Assembly (NCBI RefSeq): GCF_029227915.1
Contig: NC_079888.1
Coordinates: 3,483,001 to 3,547,000, forward strand
Direction of reading: 5' to 3'
DNA from: Hydractinia symbiolongicarpus
Taxonomy: Eukaryota; Cnidaria; Hydrozoa; Anthoathecata; Hydractiniidae
DNA: 64,000 nucleotides
Shown here: piece by piece, positions 1 to 11,813 of the stretch
Numbering within the stretch: position 1 is the first letter of the stretch
Layout: the number at the start of each line of letters is the position of its first letter
Made by a program: the position numbers and the translations under genes
The notes under the pieces: model-generated
The model's input: the letters and a program-made list of their open reading frames with translations, nothing else
Told to the model about the DNA's origin: nothing
Database searches by the model: none

Positions 1-15
1 TGCCCGGATTCTCCA
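1..15 (+). tRNA. tRNA-Ala, 3' end only (cut by window start)
   Basis: The first 15 bases are the 3' half of a T-stem, the 3' acceptor strand ATTCTCC and discriminator A, identical to the complete copies further right. Confidence 0.75.
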
Positions 16-457
16 AAATTCTGAATTATTGCGTGTAATGTTTATCATGTGCATATCGGCAATCAAAGTGTCTGCATTAGAATAATATAATAATTAGAAA
101 TATATTTTTTTATTCCTTCAACCAATGTATGTTGCTTACCGCGGAGACAATTTAGCCAATCCATTTTGCAAACGTCGGTAAAGGCAACATATGATGTAGG
201 CGAAGTTTCACATAAAGGCGGTGTTCTTTCTTAAGTAATTCGATGATCCGCTGCTGAATGATCCGACGATTGCTTACAATAATTTCACTTAAATTAATGA
301 TGTGATTATCGACTTTCATGTCCAATCGTAAAAATAGGAACACGTGTTTTTTGTCACATAATAGGCAGTCTGTTCACTTAAATTTGAATATACGGTTGTT
401 CGTCCAGTGCAGATTCTCATTCAATTTCCTTACTGCTGTCACAAGTCATATTTCATA

Positions 458-530
458 GGGGAATTAGCTCATATGGTAGAGCACTCGCTTCGCATTCGAG
501 AGGTACCGGGATCGATGCCCGGGTTCTCCA
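458..530 (+). tRNA. tRNA-Ala (CGC)
   Basis: Full 73-nt cloverleaf. Acceptor GGGGAAT pairs with GTTCTCC (wobble at 7-66) and keeps the G3-U70 pair that AlaRS recognises. Anticodon loop TTCGCAT gives anticodon CGC (codon GCG). One C31-U39 mismatch closes the anticodon stem badly. Confidence 0.85.
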
Positions 531-1043
531 ACATTCTATATTATTGCGTATAGTGTTTGATCATGTGCATATCGTCAATCAAGGTGTCTGCATTGGTATA
601 ATAAAATAATTAGAAATATAACTAAGTCCTTCAACCAATGTCCTTCAATCAAAGTATCTCCAATAGTATAATAAAATAATTAGAAATATATTTTTTTATT
701 CCTTCAACCAATGTATGTTGCATACCGCGCAGACAATTTAGCCAATCCATTTTGCAAACGCCGGTAAAGTCAACATATGATGTAGGCGAAGTTTCAGATA
801 AAAACGGTGTTCTTTCTTAAGTGATTCGATGATCCGCTGCTAAATGATCCGACGATTGCTTACAATAATTTCACTTAAATTGATGATGTGATTCTCGACT
901 TTCATGTCCAATCGTAAAAATAGAAACACGTGTTTCTTGTCACATAATAGGCAGTCTGTTCACATAAATTTGAATATACGGCTGTTCGTCCAGTGAAGAT
1001 TCTCATTCAATTTCCTTACTGCTGTCACAAGTCATATGTCAAA

Positions 1044-1116
1044 GGGGAATTAGCTCATATGGTAGAGCGCTCGCTCTGCATGCGAGTGGTACCGGGATCG
1101 ATGCCCGGATTCTCCA
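1044..1116 (+). tRNA. tRNA-Ala (TGC), C33 variant
   Basis: Good cloverleaf with G3-U70 and a full anticodon stem. Loop TCTGCAT gives anticodon TGC, but position 33 is C in place of the near-universal U33, so the turn of the anticodon loop may be impaired. Confidence 0.8.
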
Positions 1117-1558
1117 ACATTCTATATTAATGCGTATAGTGTTTGATCATGTGCATATCGTCAATCAAAGTGTCTCCATTAGTATAATAAAATAATTAGA
1201 AATATATTTTTTTTTCCTTCAACCAATGTATGTTGCATACCGCGCAGACAATTTAGCCAAACCATTGTGCACACGTCGGTAAAGGCACTATACGTTAAAG
1301 ACAAAGTTGTAGATAAAGACGGTGTTCTTTCTAAAGTGAATCGATGATCTCCTGCTGAATGATCTGACGATTGCTTACAAAAATTTCACTTAAATTACTA
1401 ATGTGATTCTCGACTTTCATGTCCAATCGTAAAAATAGGAACACGTGTTTTTTGTCACATAATAGGCAGTCTGTTCACTTAAATTTGAATATACGGTAGT
1501 TCGTCCAGTGAAGATTCTCATTCAGATTCCTTATTGCTGTCACAAGTCATATGTCATA

Positions 1559-1631
1559 GGGGAATTAGCTCATATGGCAGAGCGCTCGCTTCGCATGCGA
1601 GAGGTACCGGGATCGATGCCCGGATTCTCCA
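1559..1631 (+). tRNA. tRNA-Ala (CGC)
   Basis: Complete cloverleaf, G3-U70 present, T-stem CCGGG/CCCGG. The D-loop has one T-to-C change (GGCA instead of GGTA). Confidence 0.9.
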
Positions 1632-2069
1632 AAATTCTGTATTGTTGCGTATAGTGGTCGATCATGTGCATATCGCCGATCAAAGTGTCTGCATTATTAT
1701 AATAAAATAATTGGAAATATATTTAAGTCCTTCAAATAATGTACATTTCAAACCCCGCAAACAATTTAGCCAATCCATTGTGCAAGCGTTAGTTAAGGCA
1801 CTATACGTTAAAGGCAAAGTTGTAGATAAAGACGGTGTTCTCTCTTAAGTGATTCGATGATCTGCTGCTGAATGATCCGACGATTGCTTATAATACTTTT
1901 ACTTAAATTAATGATGTGATTCTCGACTTTCATGTCCAATCGTAAAAATAGGAACGTGTGTTTCTTGTCACATAATAGGCAGCCTTTTCACGTAAATTTG
2001 AATATACGGTAGTTCGTCCAGTGAAGATTCTCATTCAATTTCCTTATTGCTGTCACAAGTGATATGTCA

Positions 2070-2142
2070 GGGGAGTTAGCTCATGTGGTAGAGCGCTCGC
2101 TTCGCATCCGAGAAGTACGATGATCCATCCCCGTATTCTCCA
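2070..2142 (+). tRNA. tRNA-Ala (CGC), decayed
   Basis: Recognisable by D arm and anticodon loop TTCGCAT, but the T-stem no longer pairs, the T-loop reads ATCCATC, and C31 faces C39. The B box is damaged, so Pol III initiation and folding are both doubtful. Confidence 0.75.
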
Positions 2143-2584
2143 ACATTCTGTATTATTGCGTATAATATTTGATCATGTGCATATCGTCAATCAAAGTGTC
2201 TCCATTAGTATAATATAATAATTAGAAATTTTTTTTTTATTCCTTCAACCAATGTATGTTGCATACCGCGGAGACAATTTAGCCAATCCATTTTGCAAAC
2301 GTTGGTAAAGGCAACATATGATGTAGGCGAAGTTTCAGATAAAGACGGTGTTCTTTCTTAAGTGATTCGATGATCCGCTGTTAAATGATCCCACGATTAC
2401 TTACAATAGTTTCACTTAAATTGATGATGTGATTCTCGACTTTCATGTCCAATCGTAAAAATAGGAACGCGTGTTTCTTGTCACATAATAGGCAGTCTGT
2501 TCACGTAAATTTGAATCCACAGTAATTCGTCCAGTGAAGATTCTCATTCAATTTCCTTATTGCTGTCACAAGTCATACGTCATA

Positions 2585-2657
2585 GGGGAATTAGCTCATA
2601 TGGTAGAGCGCTCGCTTTGCATACGAAAAGTACCTGAATCGATGCCCGGACTCTCCA
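2585..2657 (+). tRNA. tRNA-Ala (TGC), decayed
   Basis: Anticodon TGC. Mismatches at 27-43 and 31-39, a broken T-stem (CCTGA against CCCGG) and A6-C67 in the acceptor. First of the TGC-decayed copies that are followed by a 476-bp unit. Confidence 0.75.
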
Positions 2658-3060
2658 AGATTCTATAATATTGCGTATATTGGTCGACCATGTGCATATT
2701 TTAAGTATATTTAAGTTCTTCAGCCAATGTATGTTGCATACTGCGCAGACAATTTACCCAATCAATGTTGAAAACGTCTGTAAAGGCACTATGTGTTAAA
2801 GGCGAAGTTTCAGATAAAGACGGTGTTCTTTCTTATGTGATTCGATGATCCGCTGCTGATTGATCGGACGATTGCTTACAATTATTTCACTTAAATTGAT
2901 GATGTGATTCTCGACTTTCATGTCCAATTGCAAAAATAGGAACGCGTGTTTCTTGTCATATAATAGGCAGTCTGTTCACGTAGAATTTGGATACACGGCA
3001 CTTCGTCCAGTGAAGATTCTCCTTCAATTTCTTTATTGCTGTCACAAGGCATATGTAATA

Positions 3061-3133
3061 GGGGAATTAGCTCATATGGTAGAGCTCTCGCTTTGCTTGC
3101 GAGAGGTACTGGGATCGATGCCCAGATTCTCCA
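3061..3133 (+). tRNA. tRNA-Ala (TGC)
   Basis: Clean cloverleaf with loop TTTGCTT, anticodon TGC, G3-U70 and T-stem CTGGG/CCCAG (U50-A64 subtype). Best candidate here for a functional TGC isoacceptor. Confidence 0.88.
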
Positions 3134-3573
3134 TCATTCTGTATTATTGCGTATAGTGTTCGATCATATGCATATCGTCAACCAAAGTGTTTGCATTAGT
3201 ATAATAACATAATTAGAAGTATATTTATGTCCTTCAACCAATGTATGTTGCATACCGCGCAGACAATTTAGCCAATCCATTTTGCAAGCGTTGGTTAAGG
3301 CACTATACGTTAAAGGCAAAGTTGTAGATAAAGACGGTGTTCTCTCTTAAGTGATTCGATGATCTGCTACTAAATGATGAGACGATTGCTTACAATAATT
3401 TCACTTAAATTAATGATGTGATTCTCGACTTTCATGTCCAATCGTAAAAATAGGAACGTGTGTTTCTTGTCACATAATAGGCGGTCTGTTCACCTAAACT
3501 TGAATATACGGTAGTTCGTCCAGTCAAGATTCTCATTCAATTTCTTTATTGCTGTCACTAGTCATATGTCATA

Positions 3574-3646
3574 GGGGAATTAGCTCATAAGGTAGAGCGC
3601 TCGCTTTGCATACGAAAAGCATCGGAATCGATGCCCGGACATTCCA
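3574..3646 (+). tRNA. tRNA-Ala (TGC), decayed
   Basis: Anticodon TGC. The 3' acceptor strand reads ACATTCC and no longer pairs at 5-68 and 6-67; the anticodon stem is mispaired at both ends and the D-loop reads ATAAGGTA. G3-U70 is retained. Confidence 0.75.
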
Positions 3647-4049
3647 ATATTCTGTATTATTGCGCATAGTGGTCTATCATGAGCATATTTTAAATATATT
3701 TAAGTCCTTCAGCCAATGTATGTTGCATACCGCGCAGACAGTTTACCCAATCAATGTTGAAAACGTCTGTAAAGGCACTATGTGTTAAAGGCGAAGTTTC
3801 AGATAAAGACGGTGTTCTTTCTTATGTGATTCGATGATCCGCTGCTGATTGATCGGACGATTGCTTACAATTATTTCACTTAAATTGATGATGTGATTCT
3901 CGACTTTCATGTCCAATTGTAAAAATAGGAACGCGTGTTTCTTGTCACATAATAGGCAGTCTGTTCACGTAGAATTTGGATACACGGCACTTCGTCCAGT
4001 GAAGATTCTCCTTCAATTTCTTTATTGCTGTCACAAGGCATATGTAATA

Positions 4050-4122
4050 GGGGAATTAGCTCATATGGTAGAGCGCTCGCTTCGCATGCGAGAGGTACTG
4101 GGATCGATGCCCAGATTCTCCA
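4050..4122 (+). tRNA. tRNA-Ala (CGC), U50-A64 subtype
   Basis: Perfect stems throughout, loop TTCGCAT, G3-U70, T-stem CTGGG/CCCAG. Preceded by the GGCATATGTAATA flank typical of this subtype. Confidence 0.93.
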
Positions 4123-4562
4123 TCATTCTGTATTATTGCGTATAGTGTTCGATCATATGCATATCGTCAACCAAAGTGTTTGCATTAGTATAATAACATA
4201 ATTAGAAGTATATTTATGTCCTTCAACCAATGTATATTGCATACTGCACAGACAATTTAGCCAATCCATTGTGCAAATGTTGGTAAAGGCACTATACGTT
4301 AAAGGCAAAGTTGTAGATAAAGACGGTGTTCTCTCTTAAGTGATTCGATGATCTCCTGCTGAATGATCCGACGATTGCTTACAATAATTTCACTTAAATT
4401 AATGATGTGATTCTCGACTTTCATGTCCAATCGTAAAAATAGGAACACGTGTTTTTTGTCACATAATAGGCAGTCTGTTCACTAAAATTTGAATATACGG
4501 TAGTTCGTCCAGTGAAGATTCTCATTCAGATTCCTTATTGCTGTCACAAGTCACATGTTTTA

Positions 4563-4635
4563 GGGGAATTAGCTCATATGGTAGAGCGCTCGCTTCGCAT
4601 GCGAGAGGTACCGGGATCGATGCCCGGATTCTCCA
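4563..4635 (+). tRNA. tRNA-Ala (CGC), C50-G64 subtype
   Basis: Perfect stems, anticodon CGC, T-stem CCGGG/CCCGG. Preceded by the GTCACATGTTTTA flank. No run of four T follows within this unit's spacer. Confidence 0.93.
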
Positions 4636-5076
4636 ACATTCTGTATTATTGCGTATAGTGGTCGATCATGTGCATATCGCCTATCAAAGTGTCTGCATTA
4701 GTATAATAAAATAATTAGAAATATATTTAAGTCCTTCAAATAATGTACATTTCATACCCCGCAAACAATTTAGCCAATCCATTGTGCAAGCGTTGGTTAA
4801 GGCACTATACGTTAAAGGCAAAGTTGTGGATAAAGACGGTGTTCTCTCTTAAGTGATTCGATGATCTGCTGCTGAATGATCCGACGATTGCTTACAATAA
4901 TTTCACTTAAATTAATGATGTGATTCTCGACTTTCATGTCTAACTGTAAAAATAGGAACGCGTGTTTCTTGTCACATAATAGGCAGTCTGTTCACGTAGA
5001 ATTTGGATACACGGCACTTCGTCCAGTGAAGATTCTCCTTCAATTTGTTTATTGCTGTCACAAGGCATATGTAATA

Positions 5077-5149
5077 GGGGAATTAGCTCATATGGTAGAG
5101 CGCTCGCTTCGCATGCGAGAGGTACTGGGATCGATGCCCAGATTCTCCA
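5077..5149 (+). tRNA. tRNA-Ala (CGC), U50-A64 subtype
   Basis: Intact cloverleaf identical to the copy at 4,050. The first T-run downstream (T6) lies at 5,479-5,484, about 330 nt after the tRNA end. Confidence 0.93.
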
Positions 5150-5589
5150 TCATTCTGTATTAATGCGTATAGTGTTCGATCATATGCATATCGTCAACCA
5201 AAGTGTTTGCATTAATATAATAACAAAATTAGAAGTATATTTATGTCCTTCAACCAATGTATATTGCATACCGCACAGACAATTTAGCCAATCCATTGTG
5301 CAAATGTTGGTAAAGGCACTATACGTTAAAGGCAAAGTTGTAGATAAAGACGGTGTTCTCTCTTAAGTGATTCGATGATCTCCTGCTGAATGATCCGACG
5401 ATTGCTTACAATAATTTCACTTAAATTAATGATGTGATTCTCGACTTTCATGTCCAATCGTAAAAATAGGAACACGTGTTTTTTGTCACATAATAGGCAG
5501 TCTGTTCACTTAAATTTGAATATACGGTAGTTCGTCCAGTGAAGATTCTCATTCAGATTCCTTATTGCTGTCACAAGTCACATGTTTTA

Positions 5590-5662
5590 GGGGAATTAGC
5601 TCATATGGTAGAGCGCTCGCTTCGCATGCGAGAGGTACCGGGATCGATGCCCGGATTCTCCA
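5590..5662 (+). tRNA. tRNA-Ala (CGC), C50-G64 subtype
   Basis: Intact cloverleaf, same sequence as the copy at 4,563, with the same flank. Confidence 0.93.
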
Positions 5663-6103
5663 ACATTCTGTATTATTGCGTATAGTGGTCGATCATGTGC
5701 ATATCGCCTATCAAAGTGTCTGCATTAGTATAATAAAATAATTAGAAATATATTTAAGTCCTTCAAATAATGTACATTTCATACCCCGCAAACAATTTAG
5801 CCAATCCATTGTGCAAGCGTTGGTTAAGGCACTATACATTAAAGGCAAAGTTGTGGATAAAGACGGTGTTCTCTCTTAAGTGATTCGATGATCTGCTGCT
5901 GAATGATCCGACGATTGCTTACAATAATTTCACTTAAATTAATGATGTGATTCTCGACTTTCATGTCTAACTGTAAAAATAGGAACGCGTGTTTCTTGTC
6001 ACATAATAGGCAGTCTGTTCACGTAGAATTTGGATACACGGCACTTCGTCCAGTGAAGATTCTCCTTCAATTTGTTTATTGCTGTCACAAGGCATATGTA
6101 ATA

Positions 6104-6176
6104 GGGGAATTAGCTCATATGGTAGAGCGCTCGCTTCGCATGCGAGAGGTACCGGGATCGATGCCCGGATTCTCCA
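6104..6176 (+). tRNA. tRNA-Ala (CGC), chimeric unit
   Basis: Intact C50-G64 type tRNA placed behind the upstream flank of the U50-A64 subtype, so the subtype switch lies inside or next to the tRNA. This breaks the alternation of the array. Confidence 0.93.
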
Positions 6177-6617
6177 ACATTCTGTATTATTGCGTATAGT
6201 GGTCGATCATGTGCATATCGCCTATCAAAGTGTCTGCATTAGTATAATAAAATAATTAGAAATATATTTAAGTCCTTCAAATAATGTACATTTCATACCC
6301 CGCAAACAATTTAGCCAATCCATTGTGCAAGCGTTGGTTAAGGCACTATACATTAAAGGCAAAGTTGTGGATAAAGACGGTGTTCTCTCTTAAGTGATTC
6401 GATGATCTGCTGCTGAATGATCCGACGATTGCTTACAATAATTTCACTTAAATTAATGATGTGATTCTCGACTTTCATGTCTAACTGTAAAAATAGGAAC
6501 GCGTGTTTCTTGTCACATAATAGGCAGTCTGTTCACGTAGAATTTGGATACACGGCACTTCGTCCAGTGAAGATTCTCCTTCAATTTGTTTATTGCTGTC
6601 ACAAGGCATATGTAATA

Positions 6618-6690
6618 GGGGAATTAGCTCATATGGTAGAGCGCTCGCTTCGCATGCGAGAGGTACTGGGATCGATGCCCAGATTCTCCA
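6618..6690 (+). tRNA. tRNA-Ala (CGC), U50-A64 subtype
   Basis: Intact cloverleaf; unit matches the one at 5,077 closely, 1,541 bp away (three units). Confidence 0.93.
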
Positions 6691-7130
6691 TCATTCTGTA
6701 TTAATGCGTATAGTGTTCGATCATATGCATATCGTCAACCAAAGTGTTTGCATTAATATAATAACAAAATTAGAAGTATATTTATGTCCTTCAACCAATG
6801 TATATTGCATACCGCACAGACAATTTAGCCAATCCATTGTGCAAATGTTGGTAAAGGCACTATACGTTAAAGGCAAAGTTGTAGATAAAGACGGTGTTCT
6901 CTCTTAAGTGATTCGATGATCTCCTGCTGAATGATCCGACGATTGCTTACAATAATTTCACTTAAATTAATGATGTGATTCTCGACTTTCATGTCCAATC
7001 GTAAAAATAGGAACACGTGTTTTTTGTCACATAATAGGCAGTCTGTTCACTTAAATTTGAATATACGGTAGTTCGTCCAGTGAAGATTCTCATTCAGATT
7101 CCTTATTGCTGTCACAAGTCACATGTTTTA

Positions 7131-7203
7131 GGGGAATTAGCTCATATGGTAGAGCGCTCGCTTCGCATGCGAGAGGTACCGGGATCGATGCCCGGATTCT
7201 CCA
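7131..7203 (+). tRNA. tRNA-Ala (CGC), C50-G64 subtype
   Basis: Intact cloverleaf, T-stem CCGGG/CCCGG, same flank as the copy at 5,590. Confidence 0.93.
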
Positions 7204-7644
7204 ACATTCTGTATTATTGCGTATAGTGGTCGATCATGTGCATATCGCCTATCAAAGTGTCTGCATTAGTATAATAAAATAATTAGAAATATATTTAAGT
7301 CCTTCAAATAATGTACATTTCATACCCCGCAAACAATTTAGCCAATCCATTGTGCAAGCGTTGGTTAAGGCACTATACATTAAAGGCAAAGTTGTGGATA
7401 AAGACGGTGTTCTCTCTTAAGTGATTCGATGATCTGCTGCTGAATGATCCGACGATTGCTTACAATAATTTCACTTAAATTAATGATGTGATTCTCGACT
7501 TTCATGTCTAACTGTAAAAATAGGAACGCGTGTTTCTTAACACATGATAGGCAGTCTGTTCACGTAGAATTTGGATACACGGCACTTCGTCCAGTGAAGA
7601 TTCTCCTTCAATTTGTTTATTGCTGTCACAAGGCATATGTAATA

Positions 7645-7717
7645 GGGGAATTAGCTCATATGGTAGAGCGCTCGGTTCGCATGCGAGAGGTACTGGGATC
7701 GATGCCCAGATTCTCCA
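7645..7717 (+). tRNA. tRNA-Ala (CGC), G31 variant
   Basis: U50-A64 subtype with one change in the anticodon stem: CTCGG against GCGAG leaves a G31-G39 clash next to the loop. Confidence 0.88.
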
Positions 7718-8157
7718 TCATTCTGTATTAATGCGTATAGTGTTCGATCATACGCATATCGTCAACCAAAGTGTTTGCATTAGTATAATAACAAAATTAG
7801 AAGTATATTTATGTCCTTCAACCAATGTATATTGCATACCGCACAGACAATTTAGCCAATCCATTGTGCAAATGTTGGTAAAGGCACTATACGTTAAAGG
7901 CAAAGTTGTAGATAAAGACGGTGTTCTCTCTTAAGTGATTCGATGATCTCCTGCTGAATGATCCGACGATTGCTTACAATAATTTCACTTAAATTAATGA
8001 TGTGATTCTCGACTTTCATGTCCAATCGTAAAAATAGGAACACGTGTTTTTTGTCACATAATAGGCAGTCTGTTCACTTAAATTTGAATATACGGTAGTT
8101 CGTCCAGTGAAGATTCTCATTCAGATTCCTTATTGCTGTCACAAGTCACATGTCATA

Positions 8158-8230
8158 GGGGAATTAGCTCATATGGTAGAGCGCTCTCTTCGCATGCGAG
8201 AGGTACCGGGATCGATGCCCGGATTCTCCA
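8158..8230 (+). tRNA. tRNA-Ala (CGC), U30 variant
   Basis: C50-G64 subtype with CTCTC in the 5' anticodon strand, giving a U30-C40 mismatch. Other stems are intact. Confidence 0.88.
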
Positions 8231-8670
8231 ACATTCTGTATTATTGCGTATAGTGGTCGATCATGTGCATATCGCCTATCAAAGTGTCTGCATTAGTATA
8301 ATAAAATAATTAGAAATATATTTAAGTCCTTCAAATAATGTACATTTCATACCCCGCAAACAATTTAGCCAATCCATTTTGCAAGCGTTGGTTAAGGCAC
8401 TATACGTTAAAGGCAAAGTTGTAGATAAAGACGGTGTTCTCTCTTAAGTGATTCGATGATCTGCTACTAAATGATGAGACGATTGCTTACAATAATTTCA
8501 CTTAAATTAATGATGTGATTCTCGACTTTCATGTCCAATCGTAAAAATAGGAACGTGTGTTTCTTGTCACATAATAGGCGGTCTGTTCACCTAAACTTGA
8601 ATATACGGTAGTTCGTCCAGTGAAGATTCTCATTCAATTTCCTTATTGCTGTCACTAGTCATATGTCATA

Positions 8671-8743
8671 GGGGAATTAGCTCATAAGGTAGAGCGCTCG
8701 CTTTGCATACGAAAAGTATCGGAATCGATGCCCGGACATTCCA
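8671..8743 (+). tRNA. tRNA-Ala (TGC), decayed
   Basis: Near twin of the decayed copy at 3,574: mispaired acceptor (ACATTCC), mispaired anticodon stem, ATAAGGTA D-loop. A 476-bp unit follows. Confidence 0.75.
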
Positions 8744-9146
8744 ATATTCTGTATTATTGCGTACAGTGGTCTATCATGAGCATATTTTAAATATATTTAA
8801 GTCCTTCAGCCAATGTATGTTGCATTCCGCGCAGACAATTTACCCAATCAATGTTGAAAACGTCTGTAAAGACACTATGTGTTAAAGGCGAAGTTTCAGA
8901 TAAAGACGGTGTTCTTTCTTATGTGATGCGATGATCCGCTGCTGATTGATCGGACGATTGCTTACAATTATTTCACTTAAATTGATGATGTGATTCTCGA
9001 CTTTCATGTCCAATTGTAAAAATAGGAACGCGTGTTTCTTGTCACATAATAGGCAGTCTGTTCACGTAGAATTTGGATACACGGCACTTCGTCCAGTGAA
9101 GATTCTCCTTCAATTTCTTTATTGCTGTCACAAGGCATATGTAATA

Positions 9147-9219
9147 GGGGAATTAGCTCATATGGTAGAGCGCTCGCTTCGCATGCGAGAGGTACTGGGA
9201 TCGATGCCCAGATTCTCCA
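9147..9219 (+). tRNA. tRNA-Ala (CGC), U50-A64 subtype
   Basis: Intact cloverleaf, same unit type as 4,050. Confidence 0.93.
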
Positions 9220-9659
9220 TCATTCTGTATTATTGCGTATAGTGTTCGATCATATGCATATCGTCAACCAAAGTGTTTGCATTAGTATAATAACATAATT
9301 AGAAGTATATTTATGTCCTTCAACCAATGTATATTGCATACAGCACAGACAATTTAGCCAATCCATTGTGCAAATGTTGGTAAAGGCACTATACGTTAAA
9401 GGCAAAGTTGTAGATAAAGACGGTGTTCTCTCTTAAGTGATTCGATGATCTCCTGCTGAATGATCCGACGATTGCTTACAATAATTTCACTTAAATTAAT
9501 GATGTGATTCTCGACTTTCATGTCCAATCGTAAAAATAGGAACACGTGTTTTTTGTCACATAATAGGCAGTCTGTTCACTTAAATTTGAATATACGGTAG
9601 TTCGTCCAGTGAAGATTCTCATTCAGATTCCTTATTGCTGTCACAAGTCACATGTCATA

Positions 9660-9732
9660 GGGGAATTAGCTCATATGGTAGAGCGCTCGCTTTGCATACG
9701 AAAAGTATCGGAATCGATGCCCGGACATTCCA
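9660..9732 (+). tRNA. tRNA-Ala (TGC), decayed, chimeric flank
   Basis: Decayed TGC body like 8,671, but with the GTCACATG flank and intact ATATGGTA D-loop of the CGC units, which points to a recombination breakpoint within the tRNA. Confidence 0.75.
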
Positions 9733-10135
9733 ATATTCTGTATTATTGCGTACAGTGGTCTATCATGAGCACATTTTAAATATATTTAAGTCCTTCAGCC
9801 AATGTATGTTGCATTCCGCGCAGACAATTTACCCAATCAATGTTGAAAACGTCTGTAAAGACGCTATGTGTTAAAGGCGAAGTTTCAGATAAAGACGGTG
9901 TTCTTTCTTATGTGATTCGATGATCCGCTGCTGATTGATCGGACGATTGCTTACAATTATTTCACTTAAATTGATGATGTGATTCTCGACTTTCATGTCC
10001 AATTGTAAAAATAGGAACGCGTGTTTCTTGTCACATAATAGGCAGTCTGTTCACGTAGAATTTGGATACACGGCACTTCGTCCAGTGAAGATTCTCCTTC
10101 AATTTCTTTATTGCTGTCACAAGGCATATGTAATA

Positions 10136-10208
10136 GGGGAATTAGCTCATATGGTAGAGTGCTCGCTTCGCATGCGAGAGGTACTGGGATCGATGCCCAG
10201 ATTCTCCA
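10136..10208 (+). tRNA. tRNA-Ala (CGC), U25 variant
   Basis: U50-A64 subtype; D-stem GAGT instead of GAGC gives a G10-U25 wobble. All other pairs hold. Confidence 0.9.
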
Positions 10209-10648
10209 TCATTCTGTATTAATGCGTATAGTGTTCGATCATATGCATATCGTCAACCAAAGTGTTTGCATTAGTATAATAACAAAATTAGAAGTATATT
10301 TATGTCCTTCAACCAATGTATATTGCATACCGCACAGACAATTTAGCCAATCCATTGTGCAAATGTTGGTAAAGGCACTATACGTTAAAGGCAAAGTTGT
10401 AGATAAAGACGGTGTTCTCTCTTAAGTGATTCGATGATCTCCTGCTGAATGATCCGACGATTGCTTACAATAATTTCACTTAAATTAATGATGTGATTCT
10501 CGACTTTCATGTCCAATCGTAAAAATAGGAACACGTGTTTTTTGTCACATAATAGGCAGTCTGTTCACTTAAATTTGAATATACGGTAGTTCGTCCAGTG
10601 AAGATTCTCATTCAGATTCCTTATTGCTGTCACAAGTCTCATGTCATA

Positions 10649-10721
10649 GGGGAATTAGCTCATATGGTAGAGCGCTCGCTTCGCATGCGAGAGGTACCGG
10701 GATCGATGCCCGGATTCTCCA
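10649..10721 (+). tRNA. tRNA-Ala (CGC), C50-G64 subtype
   Basis: Intact cloverleaf. The following unit is enlarged to 690 bp because part of the spacer (the block from the GACGGTGTTCT motif to the AATAGGAAC motif) is present twice. Confidence 0.92.
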
Positions 10722-11338
10722 ACATTCTGTATTATTGCGTATAGTGGTCGATCATGTGCATATCGCCTATCAAAGTGTCTGCATTAGTATAATAAAATAA
10801 TTAGAAATATATTTAAGTCTTTCAAATAATGTACATTTCATACCCCGCAAACAATTTAGCCAATCCATTGTGCAAGCGTTGGTTAAGGCACTATACGTTA
10901 AAGGCAAAGTTGTAGATAAAGACGGTGTTCTCTCTTAAGTGATTCGATGATCTGCTGCTGAATGATCCGACGATTGCTTACAATAATTTCACTTAAATTA
11001 ATGATGTGATTCTCGACTTTCATGTCCAATCGTAAAAATAGGAATGCGTGTTTCTTGTCACATAATAGGCGGTCTGTTCACTTAAATTTGAATATAAAAA
11101 CGGTGTTCTTTCTTAAGTGATTCGATGATCCGCTGTTAAATGATCCGACGATTGCTTACAATAATTTCACTTAAATTGATGATGTGATTCTCGACTTTCA
11201 TGTCCAATCGTAAAAATAGGAACGCGTGTTTTTGTCACATAATAGGCAGTCTGTTCACTTAAATTTGAATATACGGTTGCTCGTCCAGTGAAGATTCTCA
11301 TTCAGATTCCTTATTGCTGTCACAAGTCATATGTCATA

Positions 11339-11411
11339 GGGGAATTAGCTCATAAGGTAGAGCGCTCGCTTTGCATACGAAAAGTACCGGAATCGATGCC
11401 CGGATATTCCA
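11339..11411 (+). tRNA. tRNA-Ala (TGC), decayed
   Basis: Anticodon TGC with mismatched acceptor (ATATTCC), anticodon stem and T-stem (CCGGA). Last of the TGC-decayed class; a 475-bp unit follows. Confidence 0.75.
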
Positions 11412-11813
11412 ACATTCTGTATTATTGCGTATAGTTGTCGATCATGTGCATATTTTAGATATATTTAAGTCCTTCAGCCAATGTATGTTGCATACCTCGC
11501 AGACAATTTACCCAATCAATGTTGAAAACGTCCGTAAAGGCACTATGTGTTAAAGAAGAAGTTTCAGATAAAGACGGTGTTCTTTCTTAAGTGATTCGAT
11601 GATCTGCTGCTGAATGATCCGACGATTGCTTACAATAATTTCACTTAAATTAATGATGTAATTCTCGATTTTTATGTCCAATCGTAAAAATTGGACCGCA
11701 TGTTTCTTGTCACATAATAGGCAGTCTGTTCACGTAAGTTTGAATATGCGGTAGTTCGTCCAGTGAACATTCTCATTCAATTTCATTATCGCTGTCACAA
11801 GCCAAACATCAGA

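Noticed and set aside
2920-11553. Open frames of 60-104 codons repeated through the tRNA array
   Set aside because: They recur only because the units repeat, overlap the tRNA genes, lack any domain, and break whenever a unit carries a small indel.
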